A stretch of DNA of 64,000 nt from Faecalicatena_A orotica (GTDB lineage Bacteria; Bacillota; Clostridia; Lachnospirales; Lachnospiraceae). The notes below the pieces were generated by a model. That model was not told the DNA's origin and made no database searches. It worked only from the letters and a program-made list of their open reading frames with translations. Below, one piece after another: positions 50,633-59,994 of the stretch; the stretch's first letter is position 1, and every line of letters begins with the position of its first letter. The stretch is from assembly GCF_040545875.1 (NCBI RefSeq), contig NZ_JBEPMR010000018.1, one strand, 5' to 3'. Both the position numbers and the translations under genes were made by a program.

Positions 50633-52073
50633 TATAAAGTCTAATGTTGCGTCTGGACTTGTATGGAAATTTAGCGAAAGAATACTAGCACAAGGTGTTT
50701 CGTTCTTATTATCATTGATTTTGGCGCGTTTATTAATGCCAGAAGAGTATGGAACTGTAGCCCTTGTATTGGTATTCATTAACCTTGCTAATATATTTAT
50801 AACTAGTGGATTAGGTGATTCATTGATCCAGAAAAAAGAATCTGATGAAGAAGATTTTTCAACGATGTTCTTTTGTGGATTGATAATGTCACTGGTCATA
50901 TATGCTATTATGTTTGTATCAGCATCAGGAATTGCTGCTTTTTATAATAATCCAGCGCTAATTCGAATTATTAGAGTTCTCTCTCTGCAAATTCCGTTAG
51001 GAAGCGTAAAAACTATTCAGCATGCCTATGTTATTAAGAAGATGCTATTTAAGAAATTCTTTTTTTCAACGCTTGGGGGAACTCTTTTTTCTGGTATTTT
51101 AGGCATAATTCTTGCATACAAAGGTGCTGGTGTTTGGGCGATTGTATTCCAGTATCTTGCAAATAGTTTTGTGGATATGATTGTTCTTTTTTTTACTATT
51201 GAATGGAGGCCACAACTGTGCTTTAAAAAAGAAACAGCAAAAGTCTTATTCTCCTACGGATGGAAATTGACAGTAGCTCAATTCTTAAACACTGCATATG
51301 TTAATATCCGAAATTTATTTATTGGAAAACTATATACGGAAGCAGACTTGGCGTATTATAACAAAGGTGATCAATTTCCAAATCTAATTATTAATAATGT
51401 AAATAACTCTATTAGTACAGTTTTATTTCCAGCGATGGCTTCTGAAAACGATAATATAAGTAGGTTGAAATCCATTACTCGACGATCAATGACGTTGTCC
51501 TCATATATAATTTTCCCGATTATGATAGGATTAATTGTTGTTTCTGAACCACTGATCAGAATATTGCTTACAGATAAATGGTTATCTTGTACGCCTTACT
51601 TATGTATAAGTTGTGTTTATTGGATGTTCCAACCATGTCAAACAGCAAATGTACAGGTCATTAAAGCGCTTGGAAAAAGTGGATTGTATTTAAAGCTAGA
51701 GATGGTTAAGAAGTTCTTGGGAATAATTTTACTTATTGGTTCTTTACGATTTGGCGTATTTGCTATTGCATTCAGTAATGTTATTTTAGCATTTCTTTCC
51801 GCCATTATTAACATATTCCCTAATAAGCATTTGATAGGTTATGGTTATGGGGAACAAATTCGTGATTTGAGTTCGGCACTTTTTATGACATTAATCATGG
51901 GGGGATTTGTTTACATTGAAAAATTTGTGATAAGCAGTGATTTAGTATTATTGCTATGCCAAATTTTTTCTGGAATATTGATTTATATAATACTGTCGGT
52001 AGCTCTAAAGGATGATAGCTTTGATTATCTACGTCGCTTCTTGTTGGAAAGGATTAAATCTCGTAGAAAGTGA
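50625..52073 (+). CDS. Wzx-type flippase (MOP superfamily)
   Basis: A 482-residue transporter with 12-14 helices. The N-terminal LVWKFSERILAQGVSFLLSLILARLLMPEEYGTVAL stretch (quoted by its ends) is characteristic of polysaccharide flippases of the MOP superfamily. It would flip the lipid-linked repeat unit outward. It overlaps wzy. A second, different flippase is at 61637-63115. Confidence 0.9.
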   Translation: MNSIKSNVASGLVWKFSERILAQGVSFLLSLILARLLMPEEYGTVALVLVFINLANIFITSGLGDSLIQKKESDEEDFSTMFFCGLIMSLVIYAIMFVSASGIAAFYNNPALIRIIRVLSLQIPLGSVKTIQHAYVIKKMLFKKFFFSTLGGTLFSGILGIILAYKGAGVWAIVFQYLANSFVDMIVLFFTIEWRPQLCFKKETAKVLFSYGWKLTVAQFLNTAYVNIRNLFIGKLYTEADLAYYNKGDQFPNLIINNVNNSISTVLFPAMASENDNISRLKSITRRSMTLSSYIIFPIMIGLIVVSEPLIRILLTDKWLSCTPYLCISCVYWMFQPCQTANVQVIKALGKSGLYLKLEMVKKFLGIILLIGSLRFGVFAIAFSNVILAFLSAIINIFPNKHLIGYGYGEQIRDLSSALFMTLIMGGFVYIEKFVISSDLVLLLCQIFSGILIYIILSVALKDDSFDYLRRFLLERIKSRRK

Positions 52074-52306
52074 TAGCCAAGTGATTTGTCAAAGTGCTAC
52101 TTGTTTATCTGTTAAAAGGAAATTTGTAATCGAAAATCAAGACAGGATTTTAAAGGGTACTAATGTTAATATTAATTCTTTAACTAAGGTAAATGGGGAA
52201 ATGCTGTTGTGGGCATTTTTTCAGTGTTACCCGTGCGATACCAAACAATGAAGTCTGGTGGGCAATCTTGCAGGATTTATAAAAAAATTAGAGGGTGAAT
52301 TTAACA

Positions 52307-53494
52307 ATGAATAGAGCGTTTATTTGCGCAAAACAGAATTTTCCTCGCGGGAGTGCAGGAGCAAATTATATACAGTACTTGGCTTTAGCTTTGAAAGAAA
52401 TCGGGTATTACCCAATTGTGATTTCTTCAGGGATGTACTCCAAATGTACACTAGATGAAGTAAATGACAAATACTTTTATCAAGGAATAGAATTTTATAA
52501 TCCTTTTATTTTCAAAGGTAAAGTGCAGAAACATATTGAGTTTTCACATTATGATCAAGTTCGATTTGTTCAAGCGTTAGACCATTATTCCGCAGATGAT
52601 ACAGATGTTATTATCTCTTATTTAATGGAGGAGGGGCCTCTGAAGCATATTCTTAAGTATGCTCAAAAGCGGAAGATTAACTGTGCAGCATGTGTAGTTG
52701 AATGGTTACCCAAGTCGTGTTTTAAAAATAAACGAAAATATAAAAGCTACATGAGAAGCATGACACAGATTATCCCATGTTATAACGTAGTATTGCCAAT
52801 TACTCGGTACATTGCAGACAAATATGAGGATTTTCCCTGCAGGACATTAGTATTACCAATAATGACAGATGTCAAAGAATATGATTATGCTATCCCTGCC
52901 ACAAAACAGAATAAAATAAAACTGATTTTTCCTGTCAATGGTGTTATGAAAGATTCGATGGCTTCGATGCTGTTAGGATTAGGAGGATGTTCAAAAGAAA
53001 TTAGAGATCGGTTAGAGTTTCATATTACTAATTATAGCATGAAGAAAGTCGAGCGTGATTTGGCAGGGTGCTCAAATCAGGAAATAGTCAAAAATGCGAA
53101 AGCACTGGTTGTTATTCACAAGTGGCTAGAATATAGTGCACTTGTAAATCTGTATAAAGAGATGGATTATTTACTTCTTGTAAGAGATACAAATCAAATG
53201 ACTTTAGCAAATTTCCCCAGTAAAGTCCCTGAAACAATGACACATGGGGTTATTCCCATTGCGTCAAGGGTTGGAGATTACACAGATTTATATTTGAGAG
53301 ACAGATATAATAGCATTGTTTTCGACGGTTGTTCACCAGAAGCATGTATAAAGGCAATCACAAGAGCAGTATTATTACAACCAAGTGAAGTCGAACAAAT
53401 GAGAATGGCGGCCCGAAGAACAGCAGAGGAAGTATTCGACTATCATAATTGGGTAATGAAATTGTCGCAGTTATTCCCAGTACAGGGAAAATGA
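52307..53494 (+). CDS. probable glycosyltransferase
   Basis: A 395-residue GT-B-like protein. It begins FICAKQNFPRGSAGANYIQYLALALKEIGY, quoted by its core PRGSAGANY, a common opening for capsule glycosyltransferases. The C-half has VVIHKWLEYSALVNLYKEMDYLLLVRD and KVPETMTHGVIPIASRVGDY. ATG 52307 follows GAGGGTGA; the GTG at 52295 is less likely. A 233-base gap before it shows no gene. Confidence 0.75.
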   Translation: MNRAFICAKQNFPRGSAGANYIQYLALALKEIGYYPIVISSGMYSKCTLDEVNDKYFYQGIEFYNPFIFKGKVQKHIEFSHYDQVRFVQALDHYSADDTDVIISYLMEEGPLKHILKYAQKRKINCAACVVEWLPKSCFKNKRKYKSYMRSMTQIIPCYNVVLPITRYIADKYEDFPCRTLVLPIMTDVKEYDYAIPATKQNKIKLIFPVNGVMKDSMASMLLGLGGCSKEIRDRLEFHITNYSMKKVERDLAGCSNQEIVKNAKALVVIHKWLEYSALVNLYKEMDYLLLVRDTNQMTLANFPSKVPETMTHGVIPIASRVGDYTDLYLRDRYNSIVFDGCSPEACIKAITRAVLLQPSEVEQMRMAARRTAEEVFDYHNWVMKLSQLFPVQGK

Positions 53495-53507
53495 AAGAGG
53501 AGATTTG

Positions 53508-54626
53508 ATGCGGATACTACATATTATACCAGGCTTCGGAGGCGGAATATCGTCGTTCGTAAAAAATATTGCTTTAGGAAATAACAACTGTAATATTACA
53601 AATGATGTTATTGGGTTCAATACCTTTCCAGATGAGTACAAACATTTAATAGCAAATCAGGGTGGAAAAACTTATACCTTGCCTAGCGTACATAAGAGTT
53701 TTATCCAAATGACTAAAGAATATACGCAGATCCTGCGTGATGGTGATTATGATGTAGTCCATTGCCATTTCTCAGGATATAAAAGTTTGCCTTTTAAGTT
53801 CATAGCTCGAAAGCAAAATATAAAGCGAATTGTTACACATGCACATCGTACAAGCGAAGAGAAGCTTATGTTATTTAGTGGAATTCATTCTAAGATAGAA
53901 GGCTATTTTTCACGTGCACTATCCACTGATTTACTAGCATGCAGTACAATGGCAGGTATGTATATATTTGGAAAAAGTACTAGAAAAGTGATTGTTATTC
54001 CAAACAGTGTTGATACAGAGAAATTTATGGAGACAGTTTCAGACGTAACATTAAGAAAATACAGACAGGAATTTCAGATTGATGATGATTGTTATGTCAT
54101 AGGGCATATCGGTAGGTTTAACTTACAAAAAAATCATCGTTTTATTATTCGAATTGCAAAAACTTTAAAGGGAAGAGATTTTAAATTTAAAATATTACTT
54201 ATTGGCGATGGAGAATTGTTTAATCAGATATCAGAGGAAATTAGTAGGCAGAAACTAGAGGATTGCTTTGTACTTATGGGAAAACGGAAAGATGTTTCAC
54301 AATTACTGAAACTATTTGATGTAATGATATTACCATCGCTGTTTGAAGGATTACCTACAGTGGCTGTGGAAGCTCAAGCAGCAGGTGTTTCATGTCTTTT
54401 GGCAGATACCATCACACTTGAGTGTGATATGCATATGGGAAATGTAAAATATTTACCTCTAAAAAGTGAGTTACAATGGTGCGATGAAATCATGAGAATT
54501 GGTTGTAATCATGTTGCACAGGATATGATTAGAGATCAACTTGAAAAGATGGGATTTACTTTAAATGCTATGCAAGAAAAATATTTAAATGTGTTTTCTT
54601 TGGAAAGGGGTACAGATGAGAAATAA
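53508..54626 (+). CDS. glycosyltransferase family 4 (EpsF-like)
   Basis: A 372-residue GT-B transferase: RILHIIPGFGGGISSFVKN at the start, DVVHCHFSGY, then VIGHIGRFNLQKNHRFIIRIAK, LIGDGEL, and LPSLFEGLPTVAVEAQAAG (EX7E donor motif). GAGGAG before ATG 53508. Typical of Gram-positive EPS clusters. Confidence 0.92.
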   Translation: MRILHIIPGFGGGISSFVKNIALGNNNCNITNDVIGFNTFPDEYKHLIANQGGKTYTLPSVHKSFIQMTKEYTQILRDGDYDVVHCHFSGYKSLPFKFIARKQNIKRIVTHAHRTSEEKLMLFSGIHSKIEGYFSRALSTDLLACSTMAGMYIFGKSTRKVIVIPNSVDTEKFMETVSDVTLRKYRQEFQIDDDCYVIGHIGRFNLQKNHRFIIRIAKTLKGRDFKFKILLIGDGELFNQISEEISRQKLEDCFVLMGKRKDVSQLLKLFDVMILPSLFEGLPTVAVEAQAAGVSCLLADTITLECDMHMGNVKYLPLKSELQWCDEIMRIGCNHVAQDMIRDQLEKMGFTLNAMQEKYLNVFSLERGTDEK

Positions 54627-55137
54627 TGAGAGTCTTATCACAATACTGAAGGCAGACTTGTCACGAATCATTACACCAACATTAAAATCCTTTTTAAAGT
54701 GTTACTTTTTTACAAGGGGCGGCGTATTCCGTTTTACAGTTTGGTTCAGAATTACCATGTGTGTGAAAAGTAATAAACTGTTAAAATGGCTCTTCCCAGT
54801 AGTATATATCGTATATCGGCATTATACATATAAATATGGTGTACACATAGACACCAATATTCCTATTGGTAAAGGTCTCTTAATAGTACACGGTGACGGT
54901 GTACATATTAATTGCAATCAGATTGGAGACAATTTTACTATTTATCAAAATGTAACCATTGGTGTAGATAAAACGGGTAAGCCAATTATTGGAGACAATG
55001 TTACCATTTTTCCGGGTGCTGTAGTTAGTGGTGGTATAGAGTTAAGAGATGGTTGTATAGTAGGTGCCAATTCGTTTGTAAATAAAACTGTTTATTCAGG
55101 CCTTAGGGTTGCTGGTGTACCTGCGAAATGTATATAA
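54616..55137 (+). CDS. serine acetyltransferase-like O-acetyltransferase
   Basis: A 173-residue left-handed beta-helix acetyltransferase. A helical N-terminus (about 1-65) precedes hexapeptide repeats (IPIGKGLLIVHGDGVHINC, IGDNFTIYQNVTIG, IGDNVTIFPGAVV), ending VAGVPAKCI. CysE-like enzymes in EPS clusters acetylate sugar residues of the polymer. ATG 54616 overlaps the preceding gene by 11 bases, with AAAGGGG upstream. Confidence 0.87.
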   Translation: MRNNESLITILKADLSRIITPTLKSFLKCYFFTRGGVFRFTVWFRITMCVKSNKLLKWLFPVVYIVYRHYTYKYGVHIDTNIPIGKGLLIVHGDGVHINCNQIGDNFTIYQNVTIGVDKTGKPIIGDNVTIFPGAVVSGGIELRDGCIVGANSFVNKTVYSGLRVAGVPAKCI

Positions 55138-55161
55138 AAGCAAACAGGAGGGGAAAGAGGT

Positions 55162-56247
55162 ATGAGCAAAATTGCAATCGCAACACCGGTTGATATGAAT
55201 AACTTAGGGAATAGACTGCAGAATTTCGCAGTGTGTGAAATTTGTAAAAAAATAGGGCTTGAGCCGGTCACCATTGATTTTCCGAAGATGTATTGTGGCA
55301 TCAGCATCAACACGATTATACGTTTGATGTCCCCCATCTGCTATATTTCTGGTTTATGTAAGATTGATGTGATAAATAAAGTAAAAAAATTAGTTAAAGG
55401 TTATCTGTTTACACAAAAGTATTTACCTTGTATTGAATGTGTTTCTGAAAAACAGATCAAAGAAGTAATTGATTCATGTGATTATTACGGAATCGGTGGG
55501 GATCAAATTTGGTCGGCGTTTTGGGCAAAAAAAATTTGGTTTTGTGGATTCGCTAACAAGAATCCAGATAAAAAAATATGTTTTGCCCCAAGCTTTGGTA
55601 AGGCCTGTTTTTCAGATAGCGAAAAACAAATCCTATATCCCCAGATCAAAGAAATATCATTTCCAGCTGTAAGAGAGATTACGGGACAGACTCTTTTTAA
55701 AGAAATTACAGGAAGAGAATGTATTCATATAATAGACCCGGTTTTAATGCTAAATAAGGGAGAATGGCTGAAGATAAGTGGGAACATACGAATCCCCTCC
55801 CAGAAATATGTTCTTTCTTACTTTCTTGGCGAAAACCTAGAACAGCAGGCAGTGGTCAATAGAATAGCACAAGAAATTGGTTTAAAAATAATAAATGTTA
55901 TGGATCCAAGCGATAAAATGTATTATGGAATTGGGCCCGATGATCTTATAGCACTTATAAGTAAAGCTCAATATGTATTTACGGATTCATATCACGGTAT
56001 ATTAATGAGTATAATATTAGAATCACCTTTTGTTATTTGTCAGAGGATGGATAATGGTCAAGCATCTGACATGAATACGCGTATTGAGTGTATCGTACGC
56101 ATATTTGATTTAAGTTCGAGACTATTTAACAATATAAATGATCGGAATATAGATATGGCGAAAGATGAATTTTTAAGAAGGAAGCTACTGATTAAATCAT
56201 ATTCCGATGAAGCTTGGAAATACTATAAGAAGTTTGTTTCATACTAG
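55162..56247 (+). CDS. polysaccharide pyruvyl transferase family protein
   Basis: A 361-residue member of the CsaB/WcaK family, which adds ketal-pyruvate to sugar residues. Recognisable parts are ATPVDMNNLGNRLQNFAVC at the start, YGIGGDQIWSAFW, FAPSFG, HIIDPVLMLNKGEW, YVLSYFLG, and AQYVFTDSYHGILMSIILESPFVI, quoted by core FTDSYHG. GAGGGGAAAGAGG precedes the start. Confidence 0.88.
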   Translation: MSKIAIATPVDMNNLGNRLQNFAVCEICKKIGLEPVTIDFPKMYCGISINTIIRLMSPICYISGLCKIDVINKVKKLVKGYLFTQKYLPCIECVSEKQIKEVIDSCDYYGIGGDQIWSAFWAKKIWFCGFANKNPDKKICFAPSFGKACFSDSEKQILYPQIKEISFPAVREITGQTLFKEITGRECIHIIDPVLMLNKGEWLKISGNIRIPSQKYVLSYFLGENLEQQAVVNRIAQEIGLKIINVMDPSDKMYYGIGPDDLIALISKAQYVFTDSYHGILMSIILESPFVICQRMDNGQASDMNTRIECIVRIFDLSSRLFNNINDRNIDMAKDEFLRRKLLIKSYSDEAWKYYKKFVSY

Positions 56248-56261
56248 TAGGAAGGAATAGA

Positions 56262-57014
56262 ATGATAGTTTATAAATTGGCTCAGAAGGCTCTTCGATTT
56301 CCAAAATGGTTTAGAATAAGGTCAAATTTCAAACAAATAAAGGGGGCGTGTGGTACAGAAACTGGGGAGACGCTTTGGACTTTAAGAAGTAGAAATATAT
56401 TTTCTGACTGGGTTTACAAGGATGAAAAATGGAATTTTATAGCTAATCTCGATGAGTATAGGACTGCAATGAAAAGGGGGACGATCATGGAATATCCCGA
56501 CAATAATTGTACCTATAATGATAAATGCAAAATATACGTGGATCAATCTAGGATACATGTAGATACAGATGAACTGAATAACAATTGGCTGTGCTTTTTC
56601 TTCAATCAGGTGTCTGCTTCTTCATGGAAGCTTAGTTTTACAGTTAGTATAGAAAATGCTTTTACTGAATTGCAAGTTTCCTTCAATTATGTCGACCTCG
56701 GAAATAGATATCGATTCATGATCCGAGATAATAAAGAGGCTGTTTTTGAAGTGGTTAAAGACGGAGAATTCTTTCATCGACTATATCAAAAAAGACTATC
56801 CTTAGACTATAACAGAGAGTATAAGTTTGAAATTATTAGACAAGAGAATAAATATCTTTGGCTGATCGATAATAAGCCAATTTTGAGAGTCAAAGAAAAA
56901 CGAGATTTGTTTAAGCAAAATGCATACAAGCAGTGTTTGATACTTTATAATTCTACGAATAATGCCGCAATTAGATGTGATATAAAAGATTTGAGCATGT
57001 TCAGAATTCAGTAG
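56262..57014 (+). CDS. hypothetical capsule-locus protein with LamG-like fold
   Basis: A 250-residue protein without signal peptide or membrane helix. Residues about 85-245 have the pattern of a concanavalin-A/LamG-like beta sandwich (WKLSFTVSIENAFTELQVSF, YRFMIRDNKEAVFEVVKDGEF, YKFEIIRQENKYLWLIDNKPIL, quoted in parts). Similar proteins of unknown function occur at the ends of EPS clusters. It is the last gene of the capsule operon. Enzymatic or glycan-binding role unknown. Confidence 0.6.
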   Translation: MIVYKLAQKALRFPKWFRIRSNFKQIKGACGTETGETLWTLRSRNIFSDWVYKDEKWNFIANLDEYRTAMKRGTIMEYPDNNCTYNDKCKIYVDQSRIHVDTDELNNNWLCFFFNQVSASSWKLSFTVSIENAFTELQVSFNYVDLGNRYRFMIRDNKEAVFEVVKDGEFFHRLYQKRLSLDYNREYKFEIIRQENKYLWLIDNKPILRVKEKRDLFKQNAYKQCLILYNSTNNAAIRCDIKDLSMFRIQ

Positions 57015-57281
57015 GGAATACTTAATATATTACAATGAAAATTGAAGGATAATTATGTGTATGAAAGACGGATAAAAGGAGAATTTTGGGGGAGTGAAAA
57101 TATTTTCTTTTCATAATGTTAAAGTGGCACTAAAATCTATATGTACGCAAAAATTAAGGCTACCCAAGCTTATAAACGATGTGGGAAAATTAATTGATGA
57201 ATAGCAATTTCAACAGGGTTCAGTACTGCCGAATAATTACGTTGAAGTTTATCAATTCATTTCCAGACAGGACGATGCAGA
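57015..57281 (+). other. non-coding remnant between capsule operon and IS66
   Basis: No full gene. A 36-codon frame (GTG 57094 to TAG 57204) has a GGGGGAG site and encodes a basic peptide ending LPKLINDVGKLIDE. It may be the stump of a gene cut by the IS or a chance frame. Nothing else is seen. Confidence 0.3.
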
Positions 57282-57405
57282 GTAAGCGCTTAAATCTTAG
57301 GTAGCTTTACTGTCTACGTTTTTGAACTCATAATGATAGTAAATAGATTTTTACTACACTCCGCCTGATAGGAGATAGAAATTCGATACATTTGGAGGTT
57401 TTATT

Positions 57406-57822
57406 ATGAGTTACAAACGTGCTCCAGAGCGCTCTCTGGAAGAATGGATGGATTTGGTAACTGAATGCAGGAAAAGTGGCCTGACAGATGCTGCATGGTG
57501 TAATGAACACGGGATATCTCCCAGCTGTTTTTACAATGCAGTTACCCGTCTCCGTAAAAAAGCCTGTCAGATACCGGATCCAGTTGGAAAAGCCAGCACT
57601 CTTGATCTTACATCCCATAAACAGGATGTGGTTCAGATTGCTATAGAACCGGAGTCTTCTCCGGCAGAACGGATTTCAGATAATGGAGGCAGTCCTATGC
57701 ACCCTGACAATTCACATACGATTGAAATCGAAGCAGACGGATTTCTGATACGAATGAGTAACGAAATCAAACCGGTGCTTCTGAAGATACTCATGGATAC
57801 GCTGAAGGAGTCATTATGCTAG
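57406..57822 (+). CDS. tnpA: IS66 accessory protein TnpA
   Basis: A 138-residue protein with an N-terminal helix-turn-helix (SLEEWMDLVTECRKSGLTDAAWCNEHGI, quoted by core SGLTDAAWCNEHGIS), typical of IS66 OrfA. It overlaps tnpB by seven bases. The reading frame is intact. Confidence 0.9.
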   Translation: MSYKRAPERSLEEWMDLVTECRKSGLTDAAWCNEHGISPSCFYNAVTRLRKKACQIPDPVGKASTLDLTSHKQDVVQIAIEPESSPAERISDNGGSPMHPDNSHTIEIEADGFLIRMSNEIKPVLLKILMDTLKESLC

Positions 57823-58154
57823 CGGATATCTCAAGTGTTGATGCAATCTATATCGTCTGCGGAAGCACAGATATGCGCAAGTCCATTGATGGATTATGTG
57901 CGATTATCCAGGAACAGTTTTCGATGGAGATTGACCATGCCCTTTTTCTTTTCTGCGGTCGCAAATGTGACCGGATCAAAGCCATTTTTAAAGAACCGGA
58001 CGGGATGGTTATGATCTACAAAAGACTGACTGCCCAGGGATCTTACAGATGGCCAAGGAATAAATCCGAAGTCCGGAATCTTACATGGCGGGAGTTCGAC
58101 TGGCTGATATCAGGCATCGATATTGAGCAGCCAAAGGCGATTAAGACTACATGA
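57816..58154 (+). CDS. tnpB: IS66 accessory protein TnpB
   Basis: A 112-residue IS66 Orf2 protein. SVDAIYIVCGSTDMRKSIDGL at the N-terminus, LFLFCGRKCDRIKAIF and a C-terminal RLTAQGSYRWPR are the family signature. Required with TnpA for IS66 transposition. The frame is intact and close to full length. Confidence 0.93.
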   Translation: MLADISSVDAIYIVCGSTDMRKSIDGLCAIIQEQFSMEIDHALFLFCGRKCDRIKAIFKEPDGMVMIYKRLTAQGSYRWPRNKSEVRNLTWREFDWLISGIDIEQPKAIKTT

Positions 58155-58273
58155 AAAAGATACACATAAAACTTGTTTTTCAGCACTTTCAATCCCTATA
58201 AATCTGCTGTTTTTCTGGGAAGATCCCCTGTTTTTTGGTATAATAGAAATATCAGAAACAGGAGGAAAAAGCA

Positions 58274-59953
58274 GTGGCAGACAGTTCCAAAGATATCCGG
58301 CTCCGTGAGCTGAAGGACATGATCAATGATCTCAAAAAAATGATAAAAACACTTCCGGCAACTGTCGATGCTGCCAATAAACGAGAAGAGGCCCTCACCT
58401 AGGAACGGGATAACCTGAAAGAGGAAATAGACCTTCTCCGGAAAAAACTGTTTGGCACCTCCAGCGAAAAAAGAACACTCGACATTCCAGGCCAGCTGAA
58501 CTTTTTCAATGAGGCTGAATTGGAACAGGATCCAAAAGCTGCAAAAGCGGAAGATCTTGAAGCACTTCTTCCGGAAAAAACAGGAAAAAAACGAAAAGCA
58601 AGAGTTACAGATGCTGAGCGTTTTAAAGGTGTTCCAGTTGAAAAAAGTATCTGGACCTGTCTGGGGAAGACAAACTCTGTCCCGTGTGTGGTATTCCACT
58701 GAAAGAGATCGGGGAGGAGTTTGTCCGCCGGGAACTAGTTTTTGTCCCGGCAAAACTGAAAGTATATGAATACTACGGTAAAAACTATGAGTGTCCGCAG
58801 TGCAGCCTTAGTGATCTTCCAGTTATCAAAAAAGGCAAAGATGGCAGAGCCCATATGCTCTATGAAATGGCTTCCGCCGGTACGGTTGCCTGGGTAATGC
58901 ACCAGAAGTTTTGTAATGGCCTTCCGTTCTACCGCCAGGAAAAAGACTGGAAACAGTATGGTGTGGCAATCACCAGAGCTACTATGGCAAACTGGGTGAT
59001 CCGGAATTCTGAGGCATTTTTTCTTCCCATGTATGAATACTTCCACAGAAAGCTTCTGGAACGTGGATTCGCAATGGCAGATGAAACGCCTCTGCAGGTT
59101 CTGCATGAACCGGAACGCCGTGCACAGACAAAATCATATATGTGGCTGTTCCGCAGCGGCGAAGACGGAGGACCGCCTATTATCCTCTATAAATACTCGG
59201 AGACCCGGGTAGGGGGCAATGCCGTTGATTTCCTCCACGGCTTCAAGGGCTATCTGATGTGTGATGGCTACAGCGGATACAATAAAGTTCCGGATGCAAA
59301 GCGCACAGCCTGCTGGGCACACATCAGAAGATATCTGACCGATGCCATCCCAAAAGGAAAGGCTCTGGATTATACCCAGCCATCCGTACAGGGAGGGAAT
59401 GCTGTATATTAACCAGCTTTTCCATATGGAAGATGTGATCAAGTCAAAGTATTCTTCCTTCGATGCTATCAAAAAGGCTCGTCTTGAAAAAGAAAAGCCG
59501 GTAGTAGAAGGCTTTTTGTCGTGGCTTGATCAGCAGGACCCTACCCGTGGGAGCAGAATGGACAAAGCTGTCACCTACATTCAGAACCGCCGTTCTTATC
59601 TTTCCACCTATCTGGAAGATGGACGCTGCAGTTTTTCTAATAATCTCAGTGAAAATGCGATCCGTCCGTTTACAGTTGGCCGTAAAAATTGGCTGTTTTG
59701 CGACACACCAAACGGAGCCCAGGCCAGCGCCATTGTGTATACAATGGTAGAAATGGCAAAAGCCAATAGAGTAAACGTCTATCACTATCTTACCCATCTG
59801 CTTGAAAAACTGCCTGATGATAGGATGAGTGATGATGAATTAGAACTTCTGGCACCGTGGAACGAAACCATCAAAGTGGAGATTGAACGTCGTGCAAACG
59901 AATCAAATCAATCATATGTGAATTGTCAAGGTGCTCCGGCTACTGAAATGTAG
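58274..59953 (+). pseudogene. tnpC: IS66 transposase TnpC, broken in three places
   Basis: The gene begins at GTG 58274 with a GGAGGAAAA site. An in-frame TAG at 58400-58402 (codon 43) interrupts it. At the A6G run 58640-58646 the frame must shift by -1 to continue into KYLDLSGEDKLCPVCG. Near 59395-59402 a third shift joins QPSVQG to the C-terminal part. DDE-type motifs remain readable (ADETPLQVL, CDGYSGYNKV, NNLSENAIRPF), as do the zinc-binding CPVCG and CPQC. Full IS66 TnpC is about 520 residues, which the joined pieces would match. Confidence 0.88.
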
Positions 59954-59994
59954 CCGGGGATTTTTTCTATCATACCTAAAATATAAGCGCTTAC

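Larger units (their letters stand above)
57282..59994 (+). mobile_element. IS66-family insertion sequence, transposase decayed
   Basis: Terminal inverted repeats begin GTAAGCGCTTA at 57282 and, reading inward on the other strand, at 59994; about 20 of 22 bases match. The 2713-bp element carries the IS66 trio tnpA, tnpB and tnpC in that order. The 8 bases on each side (GATGCAGA left, TTTCGGCA right) do not match, so the expected 8-bp target duplication is missing, which suggests a deletion or rearrangement after insertion. The right end sits inside a broken oxidoreductase gene. Confidence 0.9.

Noticed and set aside
52012..52251. 79-codon frame after the first flippase
   Set aside because: It overlaps the flippase 3' end, has no ribosome site and encodes no recognisable protein.
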